A stretch of 7,889 nt of DNA. Source: Desulfovibrio sp. (GTDB lineage Bacteria > Desulfobacterota > Desulfovibrionia > Desulfovibrionales > Desulfovibrionaceae). The notes under the pieces were generated by a model, which had not been told where the DNA came from, made no database searches, and worked only from the letters and a program-made list of their open reading frames with translations. The stretch lies in NCBI RefSeq assembly GCF_019424165.1, contig NZ_JAHZAA010000056.1:1-7889 (forward strand), written 5' to 3'. The translations under genes and the position numbers were made by a program. Below are positions 1-7,143 of this stretch, piece by piece. Every line of letters starts with the position of its first letter. The stretch's first letter is position 1.

Positions 1-137
1 TTTCAAATGGTTCGCGGCAAAGCTTCAAAACGTCGAATGAAAGCAAAACATTCATTATCCGTTAGTGATATACGGTTTTGCGTTGATACGGTATGATGCA
101 AAAACATTTCTCGCCCCAATCGCGTTCATAGTGCAGT
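1..137. other. Left-edge intergenic stretch, no supported gene
   Basis: No gene can be supported here. On the plus strand, frame 2 is open from the left edge and ends with TGA at 38-40 after FKWFAAKLQNVE, which could be the tail of a convergent gene. Frame 1 is open to TGA at 94-96. On the minus strand an ATG at 53-55 opens a frame that runs off the left edge (MNVLLSFDVLKLCREPFE) but has no Shine-Dalgarno sequence. A GATAAT hexamer sits just upstream of that ATG without a convincing -35 box. The stretch is AT-richer than the flanking coding DNA. Confidence 0.4.
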
Positions 138-180
138 AAATCAGAATGCCGCCGTCTAAAAGACGGCGGCATTCTGATTT
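138..180 (-). terminator. Perfect 20-bp hairpin terminator, probably bidirectional
   Basis: Bases 138-157 and 161-180 are perfect inverted complements of each other, leaving a 3-base AAA loop (plus strand). The GC-rich core (GCCGCCGTC / GACGGCGGC) is flanked by A/T-rich ends. It begins 27 bases after the stop codon of the yhaN-type gene, so it most likely ends the yhaO-yhaN transcript. The 3' arm read on the minus strand ends GATTT; read on the plus strand it runs GATTTTGC. The U-tract is short either way, so the hairpin may serve both strands if a convergent gene lies to the left. Confidence 0.8.
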
Positions 181-207
181 TGCTCAATATAAATGCAAAA
201 GACGAAG

Positions 208-3200
208 TCAGGCCGCCCTGATGACTCCGTGCTCCACATGAAAAAGAGCGGCAGCGGGGTCTGCTTTGCGCAGCAGGTCAACCATATGAGGCTGGCAGGT
301 GAAATAAAGTATCTGATGTCCCTTGCCGTTTCCTTCAGCAGTCAGGTCCACAAAGGCGCGGGCTGTGCGTTCGGCCCTTTGTGGGTCGAAGTTGACCAGA
401 ACATCATCCATGATGACAGGCAGTGGAGCGGCGTGGGCCGCATGATTTTTTATATAGGCCAGCCGCAGGGCCAGATACGCCTGCTCGCGTGCGCCCCTGC
501 TGAGATTTTCAGGGGCAAGCGCTTCGCCTTGAGCCGGCAGAATGCTTAGAGTTTTGTCTTCAAGAGAAGCATTGATCGCCTTCCATCGACGTCCGGTGAT
601 GCGTGCAAATATTTCCGATGCAAGTCGAATGACCTCGGGCTGGCGTTCGCGTTCAAAGGTACTTTTGGCGGCTTCAAGAATGCCCCGGGCAAGCGCTCTA
701 CGGCTCCATTCATATGCCATGCGCTGCATGCTTTCTTCAAGCGTGGCCGCCTGTTGCTGTAGCCTTGCCAGTTCGTCATCATGTGACAGGGCCTCCACCC
801 TGGCGCGCAAGCTGCTGACCCGGTCACTCAGCTCCTGTTCCTTTTCCTGAAGTTGAGCAAGTTGCTCCGTGATCTCGGCGCAGCGACTTTCCTGGACTTC
901 ACGACTTTCATTCTCAAACTGTTGCAGAAAGTCCTCAAGCGGGCATTTGTCCGCCGCAAGACGCAAGGCGTCTTCAAGATCCAGCCTGCGTTGCACCAGT
1001 TTGCGCTGCTCTTCGTGTACCGCCGCCTGCCGTAAAAAATCTTCGGCGTCTTGCGCCCCGGCCAGAGCCAGTAAGCCGCATTCGGCATGCACAGCCTTGT
1101 CCAGAGCAGCCTGCGCGGCACGGACGTCATCATCAAGTGCAGAAAGCTCCTGTTCCATGCCCTGGCGGCGTGTGCGTGCCGTAACGGCGTTTTCCGCCTC
1201 TTCAAGTAAAGAATCAAGGCTGAGCAGCCAGTCCGGTTCGCCATCAGTAGTATCAACTTGGGGCGAACGGTTCAGGCTGTCGAGCGTAAGGGACAACGGG
1301 TCTCGCAGCGCTGCCAGTTCGGAGCGGCTTTGGGCCAGCTCCGTTTTGACACGTTCAAGAGCTGATTCCGCAGCCAGACAGTTCTCCATATACTTGAATG
1401 CCTCGCGGACGGTTTCCGGATCAAGCTCCGCTCCAAGTCCCAGGCCTTCAAGGCAGTGCGACCACTGGCTGCGAGCGGTCGCGAGCCGTTCTTCGGCATT
1501 GCGCAGTTCTGCGGTGGCTTCGGTCTGGCGAGTGAGGACGCGCTGCCTGTCGCTTTCTGCATTCTGCAATGCAGCTTCGGCCTTAATGCGCCGTTCCCGT
1601 GCGGCATCAGCCTCCCGGCATGATTCCAGTATCTGGCGCACAACTTCAGCAAGAATATCAGAAAAACGAGTTCCGAGCTGTGCTTCATTGCGGGGAGTAG
1701 CTGTTTTTAAAGATAATTCCTGTGGCGTGCCGGACGCACTGTCTCCGGCGGGCAGGCGCTCGGCTACGGCGGGGAAGCGCTGCATATGCTCTTCGGCATG
1801 GGTGAGTCCTTCCTCAAGCGCGCGGAGTTCGGCCTGTGCCGCAGCCACAGCACTGTATGCCAGACGGGCAGATTCAACTTTAGCGAAAAAAGCTGTGGCC
1901 CCCTCAGGCGCGGGAACATTGCCGACCTTAAGAGTGAGCATGAACTCATGCCAACGACGGCGGGTTTGCTGCACCACGCTTTCCGTCTCCTGATACTGGG
2001 CCTGACGCCTGCTTACTTCAGTCCGTGCAAGGTCAATGGAACGTTTGAGAGCATCCATGTCTTTGCGGGCACGTTCTTCAAGGAAGCATTGCTCCCGCTC
2101 TCGCTCCAACAATACTTCCGTGGCTTCCAGAGTGACCATATCCATATTTTGCACCTGAGCTGTACGGCAGAGCTGACGAGCCTGTTCTTCCAGTTCTGCC
2201 ACATGGCCGGCGCAGGTTTCGCGCCGGCTGACCAGTTGTGCAAGTTCTTTTTTACGGCGTCTGGCTTCCGGCCCATTGTGGGGCAGGCCGCCTGCAAGAA
2301 AACCCACGCCACAGAGCAGTACAAGATAACCTGACCAGAGGTTGACCGGCACATCCAGACCTTCGCCCAAGGTAATGCTTGTAAGGCCCATACGCCAGTA
2401 GGTCAGCAGCATGGCTGCCCCGGCTGAGAAAAAGAGCAGGCCAAGAAGCAAGAGGGGCAGGCTTTTGATGCGCTTGACCGGAGGCTCGTTCTCCAGTCTT
2501 GCATCAAGTTCTTCAAGTCGTTGTTTTTCCGTACCCAGGGCGGAAGAAAGAGCGCGCAGCGAGCGCAGGGCCGCTGTGCGGGTATCAAGCGCCTCGCGTG
2601 TGGGGCCATTAATGCTTCGCTGTTCTTCCCGCAGTGCTTCCATGCGTGCCTTGCCGGCAGCAAGGTGTTCTTCTGCCTGTTGCACAGCCTGGGCTGCTTC
2701 GTCAGCATGTCCCAGCTTTTCCTGGACACGGCTGGCAAGTTCCAGCGCCTCCTCCTGCTGGGTCAACAGGGTATCCAGGGTCGCCGCAACGGTTGCGTCG
2801 TCCGCGGCATGAGAAGGCTGCGCCCCGCCGGACAGCCGTAATGGGTTGTACGCTCTGGCAAACATTGTATGTGCATCTTGCAAAGCGCGCTGGCGCAAGG
2901 GCAACTGACGGCGCGTTTCTTCCTGCCGGGCCAATGTCTGACGCAGGTCATCGCGCTGTTCATCATCTAGGGCGGCCACAGGAACGGGCAAAAGGGCAAG
3001 CTCATTTTGCGCAATGGTAACTTCGCGTTCGGCAATTTCCATTTCACGGTTGCACTGATTCAGGCTATCCACGGCAGCTTGCCGGGCGGATGTGGCAGCA
3101 GTCATTTCTCGCGCTTGTTTTTCCAGGTCCTCGCGGGCAAAAAGAGAGCGATCTGTCTGACGGATGCGGCTGCATGTCCAGTCCGGGCCAAGACGTGCCA

Positions 3201-4275
3201 ATTCGCGCTCAAGGTCTTCTTCCGCGCGACGGCAGTGCTCTTCCTGAGCGGGCAACGCTGTCAGCGCATGACGGAATCCGCTTTTGCGTTCAGCCATGCG
3301 GCGCAGGGAGGGCAGCACCTCCAGAAGGGGTTGATCAAGTTGAATGGCATTGCGGCGTTCATGTAAAAGGTTACGTTTTTCTGCAAGCGCGGCCAGATGT
3401 CGTTCACAACTTTCGCGCGCTTCCTGTGCACGCGCCAGGCGGGCCTGCCCATCTTCGGGAAATGAGGTGTTGATGTGGCCCAGCCGCTCAAGGGCAGCGC
3501 AGATCATGCGCCATTCATTCCACTGCAGCCATACGCCCAGGCGACGTTCAAGCAGGCGACGTTCTTCTTCCAGATGTGATTTGTGGCTGCGCATGGCGGC
3601 CAGCTCTTCTTTTTTTACACCAAGCTCACCGGCAAGAGCATCAAAGCCCGCCTGTTGCTGGCGTAGCTCGGCCATGCGCTGGCGCAGATCGTTGAGCTGT
3701 TTGAGAGCCTGATTGAGAGGGGGTTTGCTGCCGCCGGATTTGAAAATTTCGTCCGTCTGTTTTTTCAGGATAGCCAGGGCTTCACCCGGAGAACGCAGGC
3801 CCGGGCCGAAGCTGGCACCATAAAGGGCGTGGCGCACACTTTCGCCAGTGAGATTGGCCATATTTTCCAGCTCTGTAAGGCTGAACCCGAAGACATTGCG
3901 GTATACGTCACGGCTGACGCCGGAAAGCAGGCGGCGCAGCACGTCTTCATCCAGAGGTTTGCCTTGGCCGTCTGTAAGGGAAACGTGACCTCCCGAGCCG
4001 CCTGGCCGACGGGTGAGGCGAAGGATGCCTTCTTCGTACGCGTTGATGGTGAGGCTACCGCCGGCATTACCGCCACGCAAAGGTCCGGGGATCAGTTTGC
4101 CTTCTCTGCTGTTGGGCGCAGGATAGCCCGCCAGAGTGGTGCGTAAAAATTCGAGGCAGGTGGATTTTCCAGCCTCGTTTTCTCCCAGAAAAATGGAAAG
4201 TCCGGGGGCCAGACCTTCAACCGTCATGTCGGAGAAAATGCCGAATCCGTCCATGTGGAAGGACTGGATATACAT
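208..4275 (-). CDS. yhaN: YhaN-type (SbcC-like) SMC-family AAA ATPase with central membrane hairpin
   Basis: Predicted ATPase partner of the upstream SbcD-like nuclease, probably acting in DNA end processing or repair. The 1355-residue protein has a split head. Walker A is GENEAGKST at residues 31-39, with a VFGFSLTEL region near 128-136 where the Q-loop is expected. At the C-terminus the ABC signature LSRGAREQ lies at 1258-1265, Walker B PVIMDD at 1286-1291, a D-loop NFD follows, and a switch histidine is at about 1330. Between the heads are long Glu/Arg/Gln/Ala-rich coiled coils (roughly 180-600 and 675-1190). Two hydrophobic segments (about 606-626 and 646-665) sit at their junction, and no CxxC zinc hook is present. 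The ATG at 4273-4275 is chosen because GGAGGT lies six bases upstream and it overlaps the previous stop (TGATG); an in-frame TTG nine codons earlier lacks this support. The protein is longer than B. subtilis YhaN (about 960 residues). The family call is firm; the exact substrate is inferred. Confidence 0.9.
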   Translation of the reverse strand: MYIQSFHMDGFGIFSDMTVEGLAPGLSIFLGENEAGKSTCLEFLRTTLAGYPAPNSREGKLIPGPLRGGNAGGSLTINAYEEGILRLTRRPGGSGGHVSLTDGQGKPLDEDVLRRLLSGVSRDVYRNVFGFSLTELENMANLTGESVRHALYGASFGPGLRSPGEALAILKKQTDEIFKSGGSKPPLNQALKQLNDLRQRMAELRQQQAGFDALAGELGVKKEELAAMRSHKSHLEEERRLLERRLGVWLQWNEWRMICAALERLGHINTSFPEDGQARLARAQEARESCERHLAALAEKRNLLHERRNAIQLDQPLLEVLPSLRRMAERKSGFRHALTALPAQEEHCRRAEEDLERELARLGPDWTCSRIRQTDRSLFAREDLEKQAREMTAATSARQAAVDSLNQCNREMEIAEREVTIAQNELALLPVPVAALDDEQRDDLRQTLARQEETRRQLPLRQRALQDAHTMFARAYNPLRLSGGAQPSHAADDATVAATLDTLLTQQEEALELASRVQEKLGHADEAAQAVQQAEEHLAAGKARMEALREEQRSINGPTREALDTRTAALRSLRALSSALGTEKQRLEELDARLENEPPVKRIKSLPLLLLGLLFFSAGAAMLLTYWRMGLTSITLGEGLDVPVNLWSGYLVLLCGVGFLAGGLPHNGPEARRRKKELAQLVSRRETCAGHVAELEEQARQLCRTAQVQNMDMVTLEATEVLLEREREQCFLEERARKDMDALKRSIDLARTEVSRRQAQYQETESVVQQTRRRWHEFMLTLKVGNVPAPEGATAFFAKVESARLAYSAVAAAQAELRALEEGLTHAEEHMQRFPAVAERLPAGDSASGTPQELSLKTATPRNEAQLGTRFSDILAEVVRQILESCREADAARERRIKAEAALQNAESDRQRVLTRQTEATAELRNAEERLATARSQWSHCLEGLGLGAELDPETVREAFKYMENCLAAESALERVKTELAQSRSELAALRDPLSLTLDSLNRSPQVDTTDGEPDWLLSLDSLLEEAENAVTARTRRQGMEQELSALDDDVRAAQAALDKAVHAECGLLALAGAQDAEDFLRQAAVHEEQRKLVQRRLDLEDALRLAADKCPLEDFLQQFENESREVQESRCAEITEQLAQLQEKEQELSDRVSSLRARVEALSHDDELARLQQQAATLEESMQRMAYEWSRRALARGILEAAKSTFERERQPEVIRLASEIFARITGRRWKAINASLEDKTLSILPAQGEALAPENLSRGAREQAYLALRLAYIKNHAAHAAPLPVIMDDVLVNFDPQRAERTARAFVDLTAEGNGKGHQILYFTCQPHMVDLLRKADPAAALFHVEHGVIRAA

Positions 4276-5597
4276 CAGCGGACCTCCAGAAGGTCTATGC
4301 AAAGTCGTTGAGCTTCTTCCAGCAGGGTCTGCATCTGGCTGTCATCCGGCTGGGCCAGTATTTTCCGTAGCTGGGTATGGCTGAACAGCGGCGACAGGGC
4401 TGGTCCCCCCACCTCCTGCAGGGCTTCATGGCTTTCACTCATACGCAGGGCCAGGCGCAGGGTTTCGCCAAGCAAATCTTCGCGTTGCAGGTACTGGGCG
4501 CTGTCCACGGGCGGGTTTGTGTCCACACGCAGGTCTTTGATCCAGACGCCTGGCGTACCCGAAGCAAGGTGTCCCATGCGTTCCAGGATGTCTTCCTGAT
4601 TGCCTGTTTCGCGCAGCGCGGCATCCAGGCTGGTGCGGCCCTGTAGCCGAACGCGTGCAAGCAGGGCTTCGCAACCTGGCTCGGTTGCCTCAGCTGCCTG
4701 ATCAAGGCACTGGGCAAGACGGTTTTCCACATGGTCAAGATGCTCCACGCCATCAATATCCAGGTCCAGACCAGCCCATTGAACCGGCCCAAGGCGCACA
4801 AAATCTGCATGACAAGCATACGAAGCGGCCTCTTGTTCCTCCGGAGGTCTTACTGCGCCGGGCAACACTTCTGAAGCGCGGGCCGTGACCAACAAACAGC
4901 CCCGTGGACCTGTTTCGTTGATATGCAGGCCCTGGCTGTTGCCGCAGTAGGCAATAAACGGATCATGGCTCAGAGTACGCCTTTCATGCACATGGCCAAG
5001 CGCCCAGGCATCCAGGCCGGTATTTTTAAGGTCCTCAAGCGAGCAGGGCGCGTAGCGGTCGGCCTTGCTTTCACCTTCGACTGTGCAGTGCAGCACGCCA
5101 AGCTGAAAGCAGTTATGTGTAACATCGCGCCGAAAAAGGCGGGCAAGGTTGCGGCCCTCGCGGGCTTTTGCGTGGCTTATTCCGTGCACCACGGCCAGAG
5201 GCGCTCCATTTTTTTTCACGATGTGGCGCTCAACCTCCGGGCCGAAAACCGTCACATTATCGGGCCAACGGATGGACTCGAGCATGGAGTTGAGGGGATC
5301 GTGATTGCCGTGGGCAATAAAGACGCGAACTCCGGCTGCCTGGAGCCGCAGGCAGCCATCGCGCAGACGTAATTGTGCTTTAACACTATGATCTTCTTCG
5401 TTATATACATCTCCGGCCAAAACAAGAAAATCGGGTTTTTCTGTTTCACACAAGCGAAAAAGCCGCTCCAGGGCCTTGAATGTGGCATCATGTAGCAGTT
5501 GCGCCAGATGCCCCCCCTGGGCCGCTTCTCGTGAAAGCCCGCGAAAGGGCGTGTCCAGATGCAGATCGGCCGCGTGAATATAACGTACAATGTCCAT
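4275..5597 (-). CDS. yhaO: YhaO-type (SbcD/Mre11-like) metallophosphoesterase, DNA exonuclease
   Basis: Probable metal-dependent DNA nuclease that works with the YhaN-type ATPase, by analogy with SbcCD and Mre11-Rad50. The 440-residue protein carries the full calcineurin-like metal-binding set: DLH at 11-13, GD at 62-63, GNHD at 97-100, a lone histidine at 170 (VLHC) and GHVH at 201-204. The region after about 270 is a family-variable capping and C-terminal part, likely contacting the ATPase coiled coil. I chose the ATG at 5595-5597 because GAGG lies five bases upstream and the phosphoesterase fold begins right after it (MDIVRYIHAADLHLD). An in-frame TTG twelve codons earlier would add a weak N-terminal extension and would leave almost no leader behind the candidate promoter. 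The stop shares one base with the ATPase start, implying translational coupling. No signal peptide is visible, so it is cytoplasmic. Confidence 0.92.
   Translation of the reverse strand: MDIVRYIHAADLHLDTPFRGLSREAAQGGHLAQLLHDATFKALERLFRLCETEKPDFLVLAGDVYNEEDHSVKAQLRLRDGCLRLQAAGVRVFIAHGNHDPLNSMLESIRWPDNVTVFGPEVERHIVKKNGAPLAVVHGISHAKAREGRNLARLFRRDVTHNCFQLGVLHCTVEGESKADRYAPCSLEDLKNTGLDAWALGHVHERRTLSHDPFIAYCGNSQGLHINETGPRGCLLVTARASEVLPGAVRPPEEQEAASYACHADFVRLGPVQWAGLDLDIDGVEHLDHVENRLAQCLDQAAEATEPGCEALLARVRLQGRTSLDAALRETGNQEDILERMGHLASGTPGVWIKDLRVDTNPPVDSAQYLQREDLLGETLRLALRMSESHEALQEVGGPALSPLFSHTQLRKILAQPDDSQMQTLLEEAQRLCIDLLEVR
4282..4287 (-). promoter_or_regulatory. Shine-Dalgarno site deciding the yhaN-type start
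   Basis: Read on the minus strand the sequence is GGAGGT, six bases before the ATG at 4273-4275. It lies inside the last codons of the upstream nuclease gene. Together with the TGATG overlap it supports a start at 4275 rather than the TTG at 4300-4302. Confidence 0.75.
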
Positions 5598-5602
5598 ATT
5601 TG

Positions 5603-5606
5603 CCTC
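5603..5606 (-). promoter_or_regulatory. Shine-Dalgarno site deciding the yhaO-type start
   Basis: Read on the minus strand the leader contains TGAGG; its GAGG ends five bases before the ATG at 5595-5597. No comparable site precedes the upstream in-frame TTG at 5631-5633, so the shorter protein is preferred. Confidence 0.6.
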
Positions 5607-5633
5607 AGTGCTATGATAATGTATCGGCTCCAA

Positions 5634-5662
5634 ACTCTAGACTTTTTCACGAAGCATGACAA
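5634..5662 (-). promoter_or_regulatory. Candidate sigma-70-type promoter for the yhaO-yhaN operon
   Basis: On the minus strand TTGTCA (5657-5662, five of six to the -35 consensus) is followed after 17 bases by TAGAGT (5634-5639, four of six to the -10 consensus). Transcription would start near 5627, giving a leader of about 30 bases before the ATG at 5597. The site lies downstream of the rnf terminator, as expected for an independent operon. The -10 match is weak, so this is a candidate only. Confidence 0.4.
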
Positions 5663-5955
5663 GCACAGGAGATAGAACAAACTGGTTTTGAAGCTGTTCT
5701 GACGGCTGCGTGATCAGGCGCTTGTCACAAGAGCGTAAACCAGCTTTAGACGTTGCCAAAATGATTCATGAATGAAACAGCGCCGTAATCCATTCGCACT
5801 GTTAAACGGCATGATGGCTTTGAAATATTCAAGCCTGTACGTTGCTAAAGTTACGATGCAATAGCATGCACCTTGTGTAACACTGATTGCAAAAATTGCA
5901 GACATAAATGGCACGCAGATGAGAGAACGTCTTTACGAAAGCACGCTGCAAACGT
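5663..5955. other. Intergenic stretch between the two operons, no supported gene
   Basis: Nearly 300 bases without a credible gene. The open frames here use TTG or GTG starts with no Shine-Dalgarno site, have unremarkable composition, or cross the rnf terminator. Visible structure includes a direct repeat ACGTTGCYAAA at 5750-5760 and 5839-5849, a palindrome ATTCATGAAT at 5764-5773, an inverted pair CTGGTTT (5682-5688) / AAACCAG (5737-5743), and CTTGT-C-ACAAG at 5721-5731. None is a recognised operator or riboswitch. The stretch is AT-richer than the genes on either side. Confidence 0.5.
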
Positions 5956-6000
5956 AAAAAACGACAAGGTACGGAACATACATAAGCTCCGCACCTTGTC
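5956..6000 (-). terminator. Intrinsic terminator of the rnf-apbE operon
   Basis: Bases 5988-6000 and 5963-5975 pair as a 13-bp stem around a 12-base loop, followed on the minus strand by G and six T (5956-5962). The one non-complementary position is a G-U wobble in the minus-strand RNA but an A-C mismatch in plus-strand RNA, and the T-run exists only in the minus direction. It is therefore a one-way terminator for transcription coming from apbE, whose stop codon is 88 bases upstream. Confidence 0.85.
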
Positions 6001-6018
6001 TGAAAAAAGATTTTTTCA
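6001..6018. repeat. AT-rich palindrome beside the terminator
   Basis: TGAAAAAA (6001-6008) and TTTTTTCA (6011-6018) are perfect inverted arms separated by GA. The palindrome directly abuts the rnf terminator stem on its upstream side in the minus direction. It may be a weak secondary hairpin or a bent A-tract; no function is shown by the sequence. Confidence 0.5.
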
Positions 6019-6088
6019 TGGTAAATTTGAGTGTAAAAATCTTCTACAAACATGTTGAAGATGCATAAATAACGAATTGCAATAGTGT

Positions 6089-7132
6089 TTACGCGCGACG
6101 TCCTCGCCAATTACGGGAACACTGCGTCAGTCCGTCATGGCGCAACAGGCAGCAGGCGCAGCCAGGCAGGCTGTCAGCTAAATGAAGAGCTTCTCGCGGG
6201 GGCATGACAGCCATGGCTGTGGCAAGCGCATCTGCCGTAAGGCAGTCGGGAGCGGTAACCGTCACGCTGGCCAAACCGGCACTGGCTCCCGTGACCGGAT
6301 TCACTAGGTGGTTGCGGCTGGCATCGGCATTGTAGAAAATCTCATATATACCTGAAGTGCCCACCGCCCCATCATAGACCTCTATCACTTGCGGATAGGC
6401 ACTTTTGCCATAGGGATCTTCAATGGCTATACGCCAGGGTTGTCCCTTGGCCTTGCCTCCGTTGACCGCAATATCTCCTCCAGCGTTGACACAGTGATTG
6501 GGATACCCCCCAGAATTGAGGCTGTGTGAGATGGCGTCTGCAATATATCCCTTGGCAATGCCGTCCAGGGTGATGCCCATGCCCTGCCGCTCAAGACGCA
6601 AGGAGCTTCCGTCTGCATGCACCCGTTCCATCCCCACCATTTCAAGGGCATTGCGCAGTTCCGCCTGATCAAGCTGAAGATGTTTTTGCGCCTTCTGTTC
6701 ACGGCGGCTTTCAAGAAGGTGCAAAAGAGGAAGGACGGTCGGGTCGAAAGCACCGCCCGTGCGAGCATACATCTGCTGTGAACGCTGCATCAGGTGCATT
6801 AGTTCGGGCGGGGTATCGTTCAGGGAGGTACTTGCGTTGAGTTGGCCCAAAGGCCCACTGGCGCTGAACCTGGTCAGGATGTCGGCCATATTGCGGCCAA
6901 GGGCCAGAGCGGCGTTCACAGCCTCTCCGGCTTGTTCCGCAGAAGCTCCTGCCACGGTAATTGTAACCATGGTTCCCATAAACAGCGCTGTGCGGGTATA
7001 GGTTTCTTCACTGCCGAATGCCCGCGCCAGCGCAGCGGAAGGCGCAAGGCTCAGCAGCGGCGCGGCCCCAAGCATGCCCGCGCCCACAAGCGCGAAGCGA
7101 AGAAAATGACGGCGGCTCAAAAAGCTGGACAT
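6089..7132 (-). CDS. apbE: ApbE, FAD:protein FMN transferase (Tat-exported), Rnf-associated
   Basis: Transfers FMN from FAD onto a threonine of target flavoproteins; beside rnf its likely targets are the RnfG and RnfD subunits. The 347-residue protein has ApbE landmarks in order: MGTMVTITV (52-60), GGAFDPTVLPLL (126-137), ITLDGIAKGYIADA (187-200), VNAGGD (215-220), GTSGIYE (258-264), NHLVNPVTG (274-282) and CLTADALATAM (297-307), whose Asp301 and Thr305 match the usual Mg-binding residues. The N-terminus is a twin-arginine signal: SRRHFLRF at 6-13, a hydrophobic stretch, and a probable cut after ARA at about residue 38. It therefore acts in the periplasm. There is no lipobox cysteine. The ATG has GGAGG four bases upstream and lies 11 bases after the rnfB stop. 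The C-terminus is unusually cysteine-rich (325, 327, 328, 338). It is the last gene of its operon. Confidence 0.93.
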   Translation of the reverse strand: MSSFLSRRHFLRFALVGAGMLGAAPLLSLAPSAALARAFGSEETYTRTALFMGTMVTITVAGASAEQAGEAVNAALALGRNMADILTRFSASGPLGQLNASTSLNDTPPELMHLMQRSQQMYARTGGAFDPTVLPLLHLLESRREQKAQKHLQLDQAELRNALEMVGMERVHADGSSLRLERQGMGITLDGIAKGYIADAISHSLNSGGYPNHCVNAGGDIAVNGGKAKGQPWRIAIEDPYGKSAYPQVIEVYDGAVGTSGIYEIFYNADASRNHLVNPVTGASAGLASVTVTAPDCLTADALATAMAVMPPREALHLADSLPGCACCLLRHDGLTQCSRNWRGRRA

Positions 7133-7136
7133 ATAG

Positions 7137-7141
7137 CCTCC
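7137..7141 (-). promoter_or_regulatory. Shine-Dalgarno site of apbE
   Basis: GGAGG on the minus strand, four bases before the ATG at 7130-7132, fills the short gap between the rnfB stop and apbE. The spacing is on the short side, but it agrees with the start set by the twin-arginine signal. Confidence 0.65.
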
Positions 7142-7143
7142 AC

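Noticed and set aside
869..1993. Long plus-strand open frame (374 codons) opposite the ATPase gene
   Set aside because: It is Ser/Arg/Ala-rich, has no recognisable domain and lies fully antisense to a strongly supported gene; GC-rich coding DNA often produces such shadow frames.
4300..4302. Upstream TTG as start of the YhaN-type ATPase
   Set aside because: The ATG at 4273-4275 has a strong Shine-Dalgarno site, a TGATG overlap, and begins exactly at the conserved N-terminal strand.
5631..5633. Upstream TTG as start of the YhaO-type nuclease
   Set aside because: No Shine-Dalgarno site, it lies next to the candidate -10 box, and the conserved fold begins at the later ATG, which has GAGG at good spacing.
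5721..5731. CTTGT-C-ACAAG palindrome considered as a redox or CRP/FNR-type operator
   Set aside because: Arm length and spacing do not match the TTGTGA-N6-TCACAA or Rex patterns, and it is not positioned over the candidate promoter.
5714..5914. 66-codon minus-strand frame in the intergenic gap
   Set aside because: It has a GTG start, no Shine-Dalgarno site, no domain and no obvious promoter; I could not tell it from chance.
5873..6058. 61-codon plus-strand frame starting LCNTDCKNCRHKWH (TTG start), with a zinc-finger-like Cys/His cluster
   Set aside because: It starts at TTG without a Shine-Dalgarno site and runs straight through the rnf terminator stem and the AT palindrome.
5829..6110. 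93-codon minus-strand frame overlapping the end of apbE
   Set aside because: It reads through the rnf terminator in another frame and has no coding character.
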